A DNA stretch of 64,000 bases from the NCBI RefSeq assembly GCF_042675705.1, contig NZ_JBHTJJ010000001.1; one strand, 5' to 3'. Positions 1 through 8,392 of this stretch are shown piece by piece. The position numbers were made by a program, and so were the translations under genes. The notes beneath the pieces are model-generated. The model worked only from the letters and a program-made list of their open reading frames with translations, made no database searches and was not told where the DNA came from. This DNA is from Ruegeria arenilitoris. Its GTDB lineage: Bacteria; Pseudomonadota; Alphaproteobacteria; Rhodobacterales; Rhodobacteraceae. Positions within the stretch are counted from its first letter, which is position 1. Each line of letters starts with the position of its first letter.

Positions 1-399
1 AGGAGCCGTCATCTTTTGAGCCGAGGGCAAGTTGCCCCACAGCTGAAACCCATGCATCTGACCGGATGTGTTTCCCTTGGGCATTTCCTGATGCAGAATT
101 CCGGACCCCGCCGTCATCCACTGGACGTCTCCGGCACCCAATTGGCCGCTGTTGCCCAGCGAGTCGCTGTGATCGACGGTTCCCGACAACACGTATGTGA
201 TGGTTTCAATGCCGCGGTGAGGGTGCCAGGGAAAGCCGGCCTGGTAGTCCTGCGGGTGCTCGTTGCGGAAGTCATCAAACAACAGGAATGGATCCAGTTC
301 GGACGGATCCTGAAATCCAAAAGCGCGGTGAAGCTTTACGCCAGCGCCTTCCATCGTCGGAACGGCCTTGCGGGTTTCGAGTGTTGGTCTGAGCGACAT
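1..399 (-). CDS. Pirin family protein (N-terminal part, cut by window edge)
   Basis: The first 133 codons of a leftward gene are present; the rest lies outside the window. The translation starts MSLRPTLETRK and contains FLLFDDFRNEHP and FPWHPHRGIETITYVLSG, then SGQMHGFQLW. This is the usual N-terminal cupin of pirins, with the histidines that bind the metal. Pirins are cupin-fold proteins; some bacterial members are quercetin dioxygenases or modulate enzymes, so the exact role is open. An AGGAG ribosome-binding site sits about 6 bases before the ATG, which supports this start. The gene diverges from the small membrane-protein gene that begins at 558. Confidence 0.9.
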   Translation of the reverse strand, partial: MSLRPTLETRKAVPTMEGAGVKLHRAFGFQDPSELDPFLLFDDFRNEHPQDYQAGFPWHPHRGIETITYVLSGTVDHSDSLGNSGQLGAGDVQWMTAGSGILHQEMPKGNTSGQMHGFQLWGNLPSAQKMTAP

Positions 400-557
400 G
401 TGGGTCTCCTGTCTCTGGACCCGTTATCTAATTTTCGCTGAAGTACGGTCAATTCGCGAGAAAGCACTGCCTCTGTGCAAAATTGCGCCGGGTGAGTCTT
501 GGCCTGTTGCTTGTCGCTGAAAGCGGGTATGGGGGGCAGGCAAAGGCGGAGTTGGAA

Positions 558-1028
558 ATGCAAGAAGACGTACTGGCAACGATTCAGGCTTCATCGGCAC
601 GGCGGTGGATGGGCGTGGGAATGCTCGTCACTGTGGGCGTGTTCGTGACTTATGTCGCCCTGGCCGCACCGCCAGCGCCGGAATGGCAGCTGTTCTTGTT
701 CGTGGTCGGAGGTGGCGCGCTTTGGCTCGCGCATCGCGTCTGGCATGCGACAGCGGACCGGATCGAACTGACGCGCACGGAATTGCGCACGGGCAGCGGC
801 AAGCTGATTGCCGAGGTTGGTGAAATCGAAGGGGTGGATCGGGGTGTATTCGCCTTCAAGCCGTCGAACGGGTTTCTGCTGACGACCCGTAGCAAACGGG
901 GCAGGGCTTGGGCCCCGGGCCTCTGGTGGCGCGTCGGGCGACGTGTCGGCGTCGGCGGCATGACGTCCGCCGCCGAGACCAAGTTCCTGTCAGAAATGCT
1001 TTCTGCGATGCTGGCCGAGGCCGAATAA
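558..1028 (+). CDS. Small two-helix membrane protein of unknown function
   Basis: A protein of 156 residues starting MQEDVLATIQ. I chose this ATG because AGGCGGAG lies 7-14 bases before it; a longer in-frame start at 483 has no such site. Two hydrophobic stretches follow (about residues 20-38 and 45-62), then a soluble C-terminal part containing TRSKRGRAWAPGLWWRVGRR. That layout resembles short bacterial membrane proteins with a PH-like cytoplasmic domain, but I do not recognise the family. It ends 3 bases before the convergent TadE-like gene. No function can be assigned from the sequence. Confidence 0.75.
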   Translation: MQEDVLATIQASSARRWMGVGMLVTVGVFVTYVALAAPPAPEWQLFLFVVGGGALWLAHRVWHATADRIELTRTELRTGSGKLIAEVGEIEGVDRGVFAFKPSNGFLLTTRSKRGRAWAPGLWWRVGRRVGVGGMTSAAETKFLSEMLSAMLAEAE

Positions 1029-1031
1029 CCC

Positions 1032-1622
1032 TCAGCACCCGCCCGGTGCGTCGATCTTGTCGTAGACGCGCGGGTGGGTGAATACGAAATTGTCCATGGC
1101 AAATTCGTTTTCGCCGTATCCGATGCGGAAGGGACGGCGATAGAAGTCCTTCACTTCGACCAAAATCATCTTGCCGTTGTCCGGCATGATGGGCAGCTTG
1201 TCACGGATTTCGCTTATGGTGCCATCGGTCCACGCCTCAAAGCTTTCGCCGCGAATACAAGACCACTGCACATAGTGCCGGTCATCCGGCAGGTCGAAGC
1301 GAAGGAACGAGATGCGCATCGACACGTCGGAGCGGTCCGACATCATCTGCTGCAGCAGGTCGTACAGCGTATCCATATAGGTCGCGTTGATGTCATTGCG
1401 TTCGCGGGAAATGACATCGGCGATCGCATACGACGCCTTGAGATTCCGCGAGCTCTGCTTGTACCCGTCGAAGAACGTATAGGACGCACACATGCCCCAG
1501 AAGAGCAGGGGATAGATCATCACGGCCTCGACACTGATCACGCCGGATTCCTTGCGGGAAAACCGTTTCAGATACCGGACAGCCAGCGAGAAGATTGAGC
1601 GATCAGGTCGGTTCATAGACAA
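1032..1622 (-). CDS. TadE/TadG-like pilus assembly protein
   Basis: A protein of 196 residues with a basic N-terminus, then G27-x4-E32 followed by a hydrophobic segment (about residues 28-48, containing VMIYPLLFWGM). This matches the pseudopilin-like N-terminus of TadE-type proteins, which sit in the inner membrane and are processed or assembled with Tad/Flp pili. The remainder is a periplasmic domain with two cysteines. It is the last gene of a leftward trio: its start overlaps the end of the upstream TadE gene by 20 bases, which suggests translational coupling. The Tad ATPase, secretin and Flp pilin genes are not in the window. The family call is fairly sure; TadE versus TadF is not. Confidence 0.78.
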   Translation of the reverse strand: MSMNRPDRSIFSLAVRYLKRFSRKESGVISVEAVMIYPLLFWGMCASYTFFDGYKQSSRNLKASYAIADVISRERNDINATYMDTLYDLLQQMMSDRSDVSMRISFLRFDLPDDRHYVQWSCIRGESFEAWTDGTISEIRDKLPIMPDNGKMILVEVKDFYRRPFRIGYGENEFAMDNFVFTHPRVYDKIDAPGGC

Positions 1623-2163
1623 ACACCGTTGTTGCGTGCAGTTCGTACATACCGTTGGGCTTTTTCCGCGCGATGGCGCCCAGAATGGTACCCCACCACA
1701 GCGGTTTTACCTCGACGCAGGCGCGGACGATCATCAGTTCGTCCGACGTGCCGGGCTCGAAGATCTGGCTGTTGCGGATCGTTGCCGGGGTATCGATGCA
1801 GTAGGGGTTGGGATCCAGCGTGGTCCCAATAAACGGGTCGACGCGGGTCATTTCCAGGATCAGGTTTTCCTTGCACTCAGGAATGTAGCCTGCCTTGTCG
1901 CACACGATGTCCTTCAACAGAGTGTGGGTCCAGCCGTCCTGAACGTTGGTGGTATACTTGTCCAGATTGTTCAGGCGAACGTCGCGGATCGTTTCGTCCA
2001 GTCCACGCTCGAGGTTGGCGTGGTTGAAGGCCCCGATCCCGACTTCGACGGCCGAATAGGTCGTCATGATGAAGATGGGGAACCAGAAGACGAACTCGAT
2101 CGTCGCCATCCCATCTTCTTTCCGCCGGAACGTGCGGAATTTATGAAGCAAACGCTTGATCAT
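1603..2163 (-). CDS. TadE family pilus assembly protein
   Basis: A protein of 186 residues. The N-terminus is short and basic, followed by G18-MATI-E23-F and a hydrophobic helix to about residue 42. This is the typical TadE pseudopilin signature, in which the glycine precedes the prepilin-peptidase cut and glutamate follows five residues later. The periplasmic part carries a few cysteines (such as VCDKAGYIPEC and NPYCID) that could form disulfides. The start overlaps the end of the vWA gene by 4 bases (ATGA), and the end overlaps the next gene by 20 bases, so the three genes are almost certainly one operon. Confidence 0.85.
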   Translation of the reverse strand: MIKRLLHKFRTFRRKEDGMATIEFVFWFPIFIMTTYSAVEVGIGAFNHANLERGLDETIRDVRLNNLDKYTTNVQDGWTHTLLKDIVCDKAGYIPECKENLILEMTRVDPFIGTTLDPNPYCIDTPATIRNSQIFEPGTSDELMIVRACVEVKPLWWGTILGAIARKKPNGMYELHATTVFVYEPT

Positions 2164-3929
2164 TGGGTCAGCCTCAGATTGCGGATGGTCGATCCGATCG
2201 ATGCAAATACGTCGACGATTTCGTCACCGGTCGCCTCGTAATAGGCGCCATCATCGCTTTTGCAGTCTTTCAGAAGGGCCTTGCCCTGATCGGGAGCTTC
2301 GAAAGCGATAGTGAAGACTACGATGCCATTGGCGCGAGCGGCGGCACACATTGCGCGCGCGCGCGGATCCTTGGTGCCCGACCCGATCGAAGTGACCGCG
2401 TTGTTGTACCAGGTGTTGCCCTTCGTGCTCCCCAGCGCTTCGCGGAACAGGTCGCGGATCGCGCGACGGGTCGTGCGCTCCCAGACCTGATCCCAAGTCA
2501 GGTTGACCGATGTCGCCGGGTCGCCATTGTTGTCCAGAACGGTGCGGGTCTCGCTTCTGCTGTAGTCAAAGTTGTAGCAGACGCCGCCGGACCGGTAGGT
2601 GCAGCGATAGACAGTATACTCGTCGTTGCCGTAGGGATCGTCCTGCCAGATCTCGCGACCCCAGTACCAACCCTTGCTGCTGTCCCATTCGGTATAGTCG
2701 ACATCGTGCCAGAAGTACTTCTCGGTCTCGTAGTCATAGGTCGAATAGGTCGACTTTTTGGCATTCCACCACAGAATGGACGTACCCTCACGGTAGGGGT
2801 CGTTTACCATGTACTGAGTGGTGTTCGCGCCGTCCGTCATCAACACCAGAACCTTCATCGAGTCGTTGCTGGAGTAGCTGTTGGGACGGGTAGCGAAGTC
2901 TGCAGGCACTTCGTCGCCCGCCAGACGTGCGATCACCGGCTGAATGCTTTCGTCAAGCAGGGCAAGGCCCCACTTCAGACCGACGTCGATCGAAGTGTTT
3001 CCGCCGGCCGTAAAGCTTTCGATGTGATCTTTGAGAACCTGCGGGTCCTTCTGCAGGACCGAGACCTCACGGTTGGCGAGTTCGTCACAGACTTCGCTGT
3101 AGACGTAGCCATTGCTGGGGCGCCGGTCATAGGTGCTCCACGGCGTGAAATGCAGTGTGCGTTGGCGGATCGTATCGGGGTCCAGCGCGGTGGTGTTGAA
3201 CTCGCTGCTGGTGAAGTTGATGCAGTTTGCCCGGTTATTGGTGCCGGTCGTGCTGAATTCGTCCATCAGATAGTCGGGCAGCGACACCTGAGTTGCGTAG
3301 GGGATGATCGAGATCGACAGCTTCCCGTCCTCGGTCTTGTCCGCCATCTCTTGCACGAAGTTTTTGGCCGCCACTTTTAGGTTGGCCAGGCGATTGTAGC
3401 TGTTCATCGAGCCAGAGACGTCGAGAACCAAAGAAATCTCAACGTCATCAATGGCTTCTTCGGCAACGCTGGTTGCCGCGCTCACGATCGAGTCAACATC
3501 CCACCACTGCATGAAGTGCATGCCGACATCCATCTGGGCGCTCGCTTGGACCTTGCGGTAGCCTTCGATCGTAACGGCGGTCGCGCCGCAGACATTGGGT
3601 TCCACGATCGGGTCACCAACCAGGTACTGGTCCAAGCCTTCCTTCGCGAGGTAGTCGACGACCACGTCCTTGGGGCAAAGGTCCTGGTCCAGGTCGGCCG
3701 CCGCCAGTACGGCGCGGTCCAGAGCATATTGCAGGCGCGCACGTTCGCGATCGTACCGCATAACGTCCACGGCGAAGCCCGCCGCGGTGAAGATGATCAT
3801 CAGAAGGAAGAGGGCGAAGATGGTCATCGTCCCGCTTTCCGAGGTCACGAAAGACTCGACGGCGCCCCGGCAGCGGTCTGCCTGGCGCGGTTTCCCCGAC
3901 CGTGTCGATGTCCATTCAAAATTGCGCAT
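2160..3929 (-). CDS. TadG-like protein with von Willebrand factor A domain
   Basis: A protein of 589 residues. The start at 3929 is preceded by AAAGGA at a suitable distance; a longer frame reaching 4370 would run into the promoter region of the neighbour. It has a membrane anchor at about residues 35-56 (TMTIFALFLLMIIF), the TadE/G-like segment after it, and then a von Willebrand A domain. The metal-ion site motif DVSGS is at 170-174, with later elements VLMTDGAN and TIAFEAPD. Tyrosine- and tryptophan-rich sequence interrupts the vWA domain. TadG-type proteins are envelope-anchored parts of Tad/Flp pilus machines or adhesion systems. This is the first gene of the leftward trio. Confidence 0.87.
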   Translation of the reverse strand: MRNFEWTSTRSGKPRQADRCRGAVESFVTSESGTMTIFALFLLMIIFTAAGFAVDVMRYDRERARLQYALDRAVLAAADLDQDLCPKDVVVDYLAKEGLDQYLVGDPIVEPNVCGATAVTIEGYRKVQASAQMDVGMHFMQWWDVDSIVSAATSVAEEAIDDVEISLVLDVSGSMNSYNRLANLKVAAKNFVQEMADKTEDGKLSISIIPYATQVSLPDYLMDEFSTTGTNNRANCINFTSSEFNTTALDPDTIRQRTLHFTPWSTYDRRPSNGYVYSEVCDELANREVSVLQKDPQVLKDHIESFTAGGNTSIDVGLKWGLALLDESIQPVIARLAGDEVPADFATRPNSYSSNDSMKVLVLMTDGANTTQYMVNDPYREGTSILWWNAKKSTYSTYDYETEKYFWHDVDYTEWDSSKGWYWGREIWQDDPYGNDEYTVYRCTYRSGGVCYNFDYSRSETRTVLDNNGDPATSVNLTWDQVWERTTRRAIRDLFREALGSTKGNTWYNNAVTSIGSGTKDPRARAMCAAARANGIVVFTIAFEAPDQGKALLKDCKSDDGAYYEATGDEIVDVFASIGSTIRNLRLTQ

Positions 3930-4257
3930 AACGAAATCCTTTTGCCGGCCAAAAGCAGCGAAGCCAGTTCTTCGGAACTTTAATAATTTAGATGTGGATC
4001 GTGGCGAGAATTGGGCGTGATCGTCACTATGGTGCTCTTTTTGAATGAAAAACGGCGGCAGTCTGGCCGGGAAGGGCGGCTTTGTTTCGTTGCTCGGGAC
4101 AATTTCCGGAAATCGTAAACGTCCGCGACTCGGCTCGGATGGTCGAAACGCGCTGTTCATAAATTGATGAAAAAAAGTGCAAATCGCGATTGCAGCTGCT
4201 TGCCAAGGGTGCGACAAAACGTCATGACGCTCGACGTCAACCGGCATGGAGGATTTT
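3930..4257 (+). promoter_or_regulatory. Divergent control region between the tad-like operon and gdh
   Basis: These 328 bases have no convincing gene and separate the leftward tad-like operon from the rightward glutamate dehydrogenase gene, so both promoters should lie here. It contains A/T-rich patches (around 3980-3992 and 4160-4177). I see no clear consensus -35/-10 pair. The perfect palindrome at 4102-4113 is listed separately. Confidence 0.6.
4102..4113. promoter_or_regulatory. Perfect 12-base palindrome ATTTCCGGAAAT, possible operator
   Basis: ATTTCCGGAAAT reads the same on both strands. It lies in the middle of the shared intergenic region, about 145 bases before gdh and 173 bases before the vWA gene. 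A dimeric regulator could bind here, but palindromes of this size also occur by chance and no regulator is identified. Confidence 0.35.
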
Positions 4258-5688
4258 ATGACGGCCATCAAGGAACCCAGCTTTCGGGAGAGTGTAGATC
4301 TGATGTTCAACAGGGCGGCTGCCCTGATGGATCTTCCGCCCGGGCTTGAGGAAAAGATCCGGGTCTGCAATGCGACCTACACCGTTCGGTTTGGCGTGCG
4401 TCTGCGGGGGCAGATCCATACTTTCACCGGCTATCGCTCGGTTCACTCCGAGCATATGGAGCCGGTAAAGGGCGGTATCCGCTATGCGATGGCCGTGAAC
4501 CAGGACGAGGTCGAAGCGCTTGCTGCGCTGATGACCTACAAATGCGCCTTGGTCGAGGCTCCGTTTGGCGGGTCCAAGGGCGGTCTGCGTATCGACCCGC
4601 GCAAATACGAAGAGCATGAGCTGGAGCAGATCACCCGTCGTTTTGCCTATGAGTTGGCCAAGCGCGACCTGATCAACCCGTCGCAGAACGTCCCGGCCCC
4701 CGACATGGGCACCGGCGAGCGTGAAATGGCATGGATGGCTGACCAGTATGCGCGGATGAACACCACAGACATCAACGCGCGGGCCTGTGTGACCGGTAAA
4801 CCACTGAATGCGGGCGGCATCTCCGGCCGGGTCGAGGCGACGGGGCGTGGCATCCAATACGCGCTGCGCGAGTTCTTCCGTCACCCCGAGGACGTCAAGA
4901 AGGCTGGCATGTCAGGCTCGCTGGACGGCAAGCGGGTCATCGTTCAAGGCCTGGGCAACGTGGGCTATCACGCGGCCAAGTTCCTGAGTGAGGAAGACGG
5001 CTCTCTGGTCGTGGGCATCATCGAACGTGACGGTGCGATCTATAACCCCGAGGGGATCGACGTTGAGGCGGTTCACCAGTGGATCGTCAAACATGGCGGC
5101 GTGAACGGCTACCCTGATGCAACGCACACCGCCGAGGGCACGGCTGTGCTGGAAGAGGAGTGCGATATTCTGATCCCGGCAGCGTTGGAGGGCGTGATCA
5201 ACCTGTCCAATGCCGAGCGCATCAAGGCGCCGCTGATCATCGAGGCCGCGAACGGCCCGGTGACCGCCGGGGCCGACGAAGTGCTGCGCAAGAAGGGCAC
5301 CGTGATCATTCCCGACATGTACGCGAACGCCGGCGGTGTGACGGTCTCGTATTTTGAATGGGTCAAGAACCTCAGTCACATCCGTTTCGGCCGGATGCAG
5401 CGCCGTCAGGAAGAGGCGCGGCACGAGCTGATCGTGAAAGAGCTGGAACGGCTGGATCGCTATCTTGGCGATGCGTGGTCGATGTCTCCGGACTTCAAGG
5501 CCAAATACCTCAAGGGCGCGGATGAACTTGAGCTGGTGCGCTCGGGTCTGGATGACACGATGCGCATCGCCTACCAGGCCATGAGCGAGGTCTGGCACGA
5601 TCGCGACGACGTCGATGACCTCCGCACCGCGGCTTACATCGTGTCCATTGACCGTGTAGCCAAGAGCTATCGGGCCAAGGGCCTCTGA
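4258..5688 (+). CDS. gdhA: Glutamate dehydrogenase (Glu/Leu/Phe/Val dehydrogenase family)
   Basis: A protein of 476 residues that interconverts glutamate and 2-oxoglutarate plus ammonium using a nicotinamide cofactor. The substrate-site lysines K71 (PVKGGIRYA), K95 and K107 (PFGGSKGG) have exactly the 24- and 12-residue spacing of the classical Clostridium enzyme. The catalytic aspartate is D149 (PAPDMGT). The Rossmann motif GLGNVG is at 231-236. I place the start at 4258 because GGAGGA (4248-4253) lies just before it; an ATG at 4246 overlaps that ribosome-binding site and is unlikely. Cofactor preference (NAD versus NADP) cannot be settled by eye. Confidence 0.93.
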   Translation: MTAIKEPSFRESVDLMFNRAAALMDLPPGLEEKIRVCNATYTVRFGVRLRGQIHTFTGYRSVHSEHMEPVKGGIRYAMAVNQDEVEALAALMTYKCALVEAPFGGSKGGLRIDPRKYEEHELEQITRRFAYELAKRDLINPSQNVPAPDMGTGEREMAWMADQYARMNTTDINARACVTGKPLNAGGISGRVEATGRGIQYALREFFRHPEDVKKAGMSGSLDGKRVIVQGLGNVGYHAAKFLSEEDGSLVVGIIERDGAIYNPEGIDVEAVHQWIVKHGGVNGYPDATHTAEGTAVLEEECDILIPAALEGVINLSNAERIKAPLIIEAANGPVTAGADEVLRKKGTVIIPDMYANAGGVTVSYFEWVKNLSHIRFGRMQRRQEEARHELIVKELERLDRYLGDAWSMSPDFKAKYLKGADELELVRSGLDDTMRIAYQAMSEVWHDRDDVDDLRTAAYIVSIDRVAKSYRAKGL

Positions 5689-5702
5689 CGTCTCGGAAAC
5701 CG

Positions 5703-5735
5703 GGCAATCGGGCTTTGACAAAAAGTCCGGTTGCC
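5703..5735 (+). terminator. Strong hairpin after gdhA, possible terminator
   Basis: GGCAATCGGGCT (5703-5714) can pair with AGTCCGGTTGCC (5724-5735) over 12 positions with two G-T pairs and a 9-base loop. No T-tract follows, so termination here would not be a textbook intrinsic case. It might instead stabilise the gdhA 3' end. Confidence 0.4.
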
Positions 5736-5781
5736 GCACATCCTGCGCTGGAGTTCAGGCAGCGAAACCAGCGAGGATCTC

Positions 5782-6687
5782 ATGCAAATTACCCGTTCTG
5801 TAGCTTGGGCCTCGGCGATTGTGTCCGCGACCTTGGCCCTTGCGACTGCCGCCACCGCCCAACCCCGACAGGGCTGGACGCCGACTGTGGAAGGGTTGGC
5901 TGTCTATCAGGGCAGCGCCGATCTTGAGGACGGTGGTGATTTCAGCGCATCGCGCGCATTTCTGCGGGCAGGCGGCATTTACAGCTATGGAGACGGGTCC
6001 TTTGTGGGTTTGCTGGCGAGTTTCGGTCAGTTTTCTTACGATTTCGGGTTGCCCGGAAACCAGCCGTGGGACGACATCCGCGACATTCGCCTGAGCGTTC
6101 CATTGCGCTTCGCTCTGGACAACGGGGCTGCGGTGATCGTTTCGCCCCAGTTGAGATGGGACTACGAGACCGGCGCCAGTGCCTCGGACGGCTTCACCTA
6201 TGGTGCCTTCGCCGGCATTTCATGGGCGGTGAACCCCAATCTGCGTATCGGCCCGGCATTTGGCGTGTTCTCCGAGGTTGGAACGAATGACCTCGAAGTC
6301 TTTCCTGCGCTTCTGGTCGACTGGACCTTTGCCGAGCGCTGGCGTCTGAGCACCGGGACCGCGCTGGGGGCCACTCAAGGCCCCGGCGTCACATTGGAGT
6401 ACAAGGCTTCGGAAAGCGTCAGCGTCGGGCTTGCCGTTCGGTCCGAGAGGGTCCGCTTTCAGCTGAACAATAACGGGTTGGCTCCGGGCGGCGTAGGCGA
6501 GGACAGCAGCATCCCGGTTGTTCTGTCGGTCGAATACGCGCCAAACCCCGGACTTTCGCTTTCGGCATTTGCGGGTGCCGAGTTTGACGGCGAGTTGCGC
6601 TTGGACAATGCAGCGGGGCAGGAAGTCAGCCGGCAGGGCTATGATACCGCTCCGATCGTCGGCTTTGCCTTCCGTCTGCGGTTCTGA
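5782..6687 (+). CDS. Secreted, beta-barrel-like outer membrane protein of unknown function
   Basis: A protein of 301 residues with a clear signal peptide (hydrophobic core AIVSATLALATAATA, cut likely after ATA before QPRQG). The mature part has alternating patterns typical of outer-membrane strands, such as FVGLLASFGQFSYDFG, LRIGPAFGVFSEVG and VSVGLAVRSERVRFQL. It ends in FAFRLRF, and a terminal phenylalanine is the classic signal for the outer-membrane assembly machinery. The ATG at 5782 has GAGGA 5 bases before it, while an earlier in-frame ATG at 5731 falls in the preceding hairpin region. I do not recognise a named family. Confidence 0.75.
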   Translation: MQITRSVAWASAIVSATLALATAATAQPRQGWTPTVEGLAVYQGSADLEDGGDFSASRAFLRAGGIYSYGDGSFVGLLASFGQFSYDFGLPGNQPWDDIRDIRLSVPLRFALDNGAAVIVSPQLRWDYETGASASDGFTYGAFAGISWAVNPNLRIGPAFGVFSEVGTNDLEVFPALLVDWTFAERWRLSTGTALGATQGPGVTLEYKASESVSVGLAVRSERVRFQLNNNGLAPGGVGEDSSIPVVLSVEYAPNPGLSLSAFAGAEFDGELRLDNAAGQEVSRQGYDTAPIVGFAFRLRF

Positions 6688-6721
6688 GGGCGATTTCGTT
6701 TGCGACCGGTTTGGTCGCGCG

Positions 6722-6737
6722 TTGACAAGTTCTTGTC
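6722..6737. promoter_or_regulatory. Inverted repeat GACAAG-TT-CTTGTC overlapping a TTGACA box, candidate sox operator
   Basis: The perfect repeat GACAAG/CTTGTC (6724-6737, 2-base centre) overlaps TTGACA at 6722-6727, about 85-100 bases before soxB. A regulator bound here would block RNA polymerase. The matching -10 element is weak, so the promoter assignment is tentative. Confidence 0.42.
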
Positions 6738-6821
6738 GAAAACGGATGCGGAGCCCCGAGCCCGGATTGCTACTCCTGTTGGAAGTTGGTTTGATGCCAG
6801 CAAACCCGCAGGGAGATCTGA

Positions 6822-8075
6822 ATGCGCTTTTCCGGCTTACGCCTCCTGAAGGAAGGACTGACGGGCAACAAGGGTTGGACGGCGCATTGGCGTGATCCCG
6901 AGCCCAAAGCCGAGTACGACATCGTCATTATCGGCGGTGGGGGGCACGGCCTCAGCACCGCGTATTATCTGGCGAAAGAGCACGGACTGACAAATGTCGC
7001 CGTGCTGGAAAAGGGCTATATCGGCGGCGGCAATGTGGGGCGCAACACGACGATCGTGCGCGCCAACTATTTTCTGCAGGGAAATTCCGAGTTCTATTCG
7101 CATTCCCTCAAGCTGTGGGAGGGTTTGGAAGAGGACCTGAACTACAACGTGATGCATTCACAGCGAGGCATCATCAACCTGTTCCATTCAGACGGGCAGC
7201 GGGACGCGGCCGCGCGGCGGGGCAACATGATGATCAGCCAGGGCGACGATGCCATCCTGCTGGACCGCGATGCGCTGCGCGAGATGCTGCCCTATCTGAA
7301 CTATGACGATCTGCGCTTTCCCATCTATGGCGGCCTGTATCATCCGCGCGGCGGCACGGCCCGGCATGATGCCGTGGCCTGGGGCTATGCCCGCGGGGCG
7401 GATCAGCGCGGGGTGGATCTGATCCAGAATTGCGAGGTCACCGGCATCGACATCGAAAACGGCGCCGTGCGCGGGGTGCAGACGACGCGCGGGGCGATCC
7501 GGGCCAAGAAGGTAGGGATCGTGGTTGCGGGCCGTTCGGGGCTTGTTGCCGGCATGGCCGGGATGCGCCTGCCGATCGAAAGCCACGTGCTGCAGGCCTT
7601 CGTGACCGAGGGGCTGAAGCCTTGCATCGACCATGTCGTGACCTTCGGCATGGGGCATTTCTACATCAGCCAATCCGACAAGGGTGGGCTGGTGTTCGGC
7701 GGCGACCTGGATTTCTATGCCTCCTACGCGGCGCGGGGCAATCTGCCCACGGTCGAAAGCGTGATGGAGGCCGGCGTGGCCCTGATACCGATGATCGGCA
7801 AGGCCCGGGTGCTGCGGTCCTGGGGCGGGATCATGGACATGTCGCCGGACGGGTCGCCGATCATCGACCGCACGCATATCGACGGGCTGTACCTGAACTG
7901 CGGCTGGAACTACGGCGGGTTCAAGGCGGTTCCGGGCTCGGGCAACGTGTTTGCCCACCTGATGGCCACCGACCGGTACCACGAGAACGCGACAGGGTTC
8001 CGGTTGGATCGTTTCCGCACCGGGCGCGGGATCATCGATGAAGAGGGCAAGGGCTCTCAGCACAATCTGCATTAG
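6822..8075 (+). CDS. soxB: Sarcosine oxidase subunit beta
   Basis: A protein of 417 residues, the usual length. It is the flavin subunit of heterotetrameric sarcosine oxidase, where sarcosine is oxidised and the methyl group passes to tetrahydrofolate. The dinucleotide-binding motif GGGGHG is at residues 38-43. Further family blocks are GNVGRNTTIVRANYF and, near the C-terminus, DGLYLNCGWNYGGFKAVPGS. It is first in the order B-D-A-G, which is standard for this operon. A GGGAG ribosome-binding site precedes the ATG. The complex supplies glycine and one-carbon units during growth on choline, betaine or sarcosine. Confidence 0.96.
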   Translation: MRFSGLRLLKEGLTGNKGWTAHWRDPEPKAEYDIVIIGGGGHGLSTAYYLAKEHGLTNVAVLEKGYIGGGNVGRNTTIVRANYFLQGNSEFYSHSLKLWEGLEEDLNYNVMHSQRGIINLFHSDGQRDAAARRGNMMISQGDDAILLDRDALREMLPYLNYDDLRFPIYGGLYHPRGGTARHDAVAWGYARGADQRGVDLIQNCEVTGIDIENGAVRGVQTTRGAIRAKKVGIVVAGRSGLVAGMAGMRLPIESHVLQAFVTEGLKPCIDHVVTFGMGHFYISQSDKGGLVFGGDLDFYASYAARGNLPTVESVMEAGVALIPMIGKARVLRSWGGIMDMSPDGSPIIDRTHIDGLYLNCGWNYGGFKAVPGSGNVFAHLMATDRYHENATGFRLDRFRTGRGIIDEEGKGSQHNLH

Positions 8076-8128
8076 GGGCGGGCCGGTATGTTTCGTTCGA
8101 ATATTTGTGAAATCCAGGAGGCGCGGCG

Positions 8129-8392
8129 ATGAGGATCACCTGTCCGTATTGCGGTGAGCGCGACCGCCGCGAGTTCTACTATCGCGGGGCCGCTGTCGAT
8201 CTGGACCGGCCCGCCCCGGATGCCGGGCCGGAGGCTTGGGACGATTTCGTGTATCTGCGCGACAACCCGGCGGGCGAGACGCGGGACCTGTGGTATCACG
8301 AGGGCGGCTGCGGCGCATGGATCGTCGTGACCCGAAACACGCTGACCCACGAAATTTCGGCGACCGAACCTGCGTCCGGGGGCAAGCGATGA
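8129..8392 (+). CDS. soxD: Sarcosine oxidase subunit delta
   Basis: A protein of 87 residues that carries the structural zinc of the complex. The expected ligands are visible: C5 and C8 (TCPYCGE), H57 and C61 (WYHEGGCGAW). AGGAGG lies 6 bases before the ATG. Its stop overlaps the soxA start in ATGA, so the two are translationally coupled. Confidence 0.95.
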   Translation: MRITCPYCGERDRREFYYRGAAVDLDRPAPDAGPEAWDDFVYLRDNPAGETRDLWYHEGGCGAWIVVTRNTLTHEISATEPASGGKR

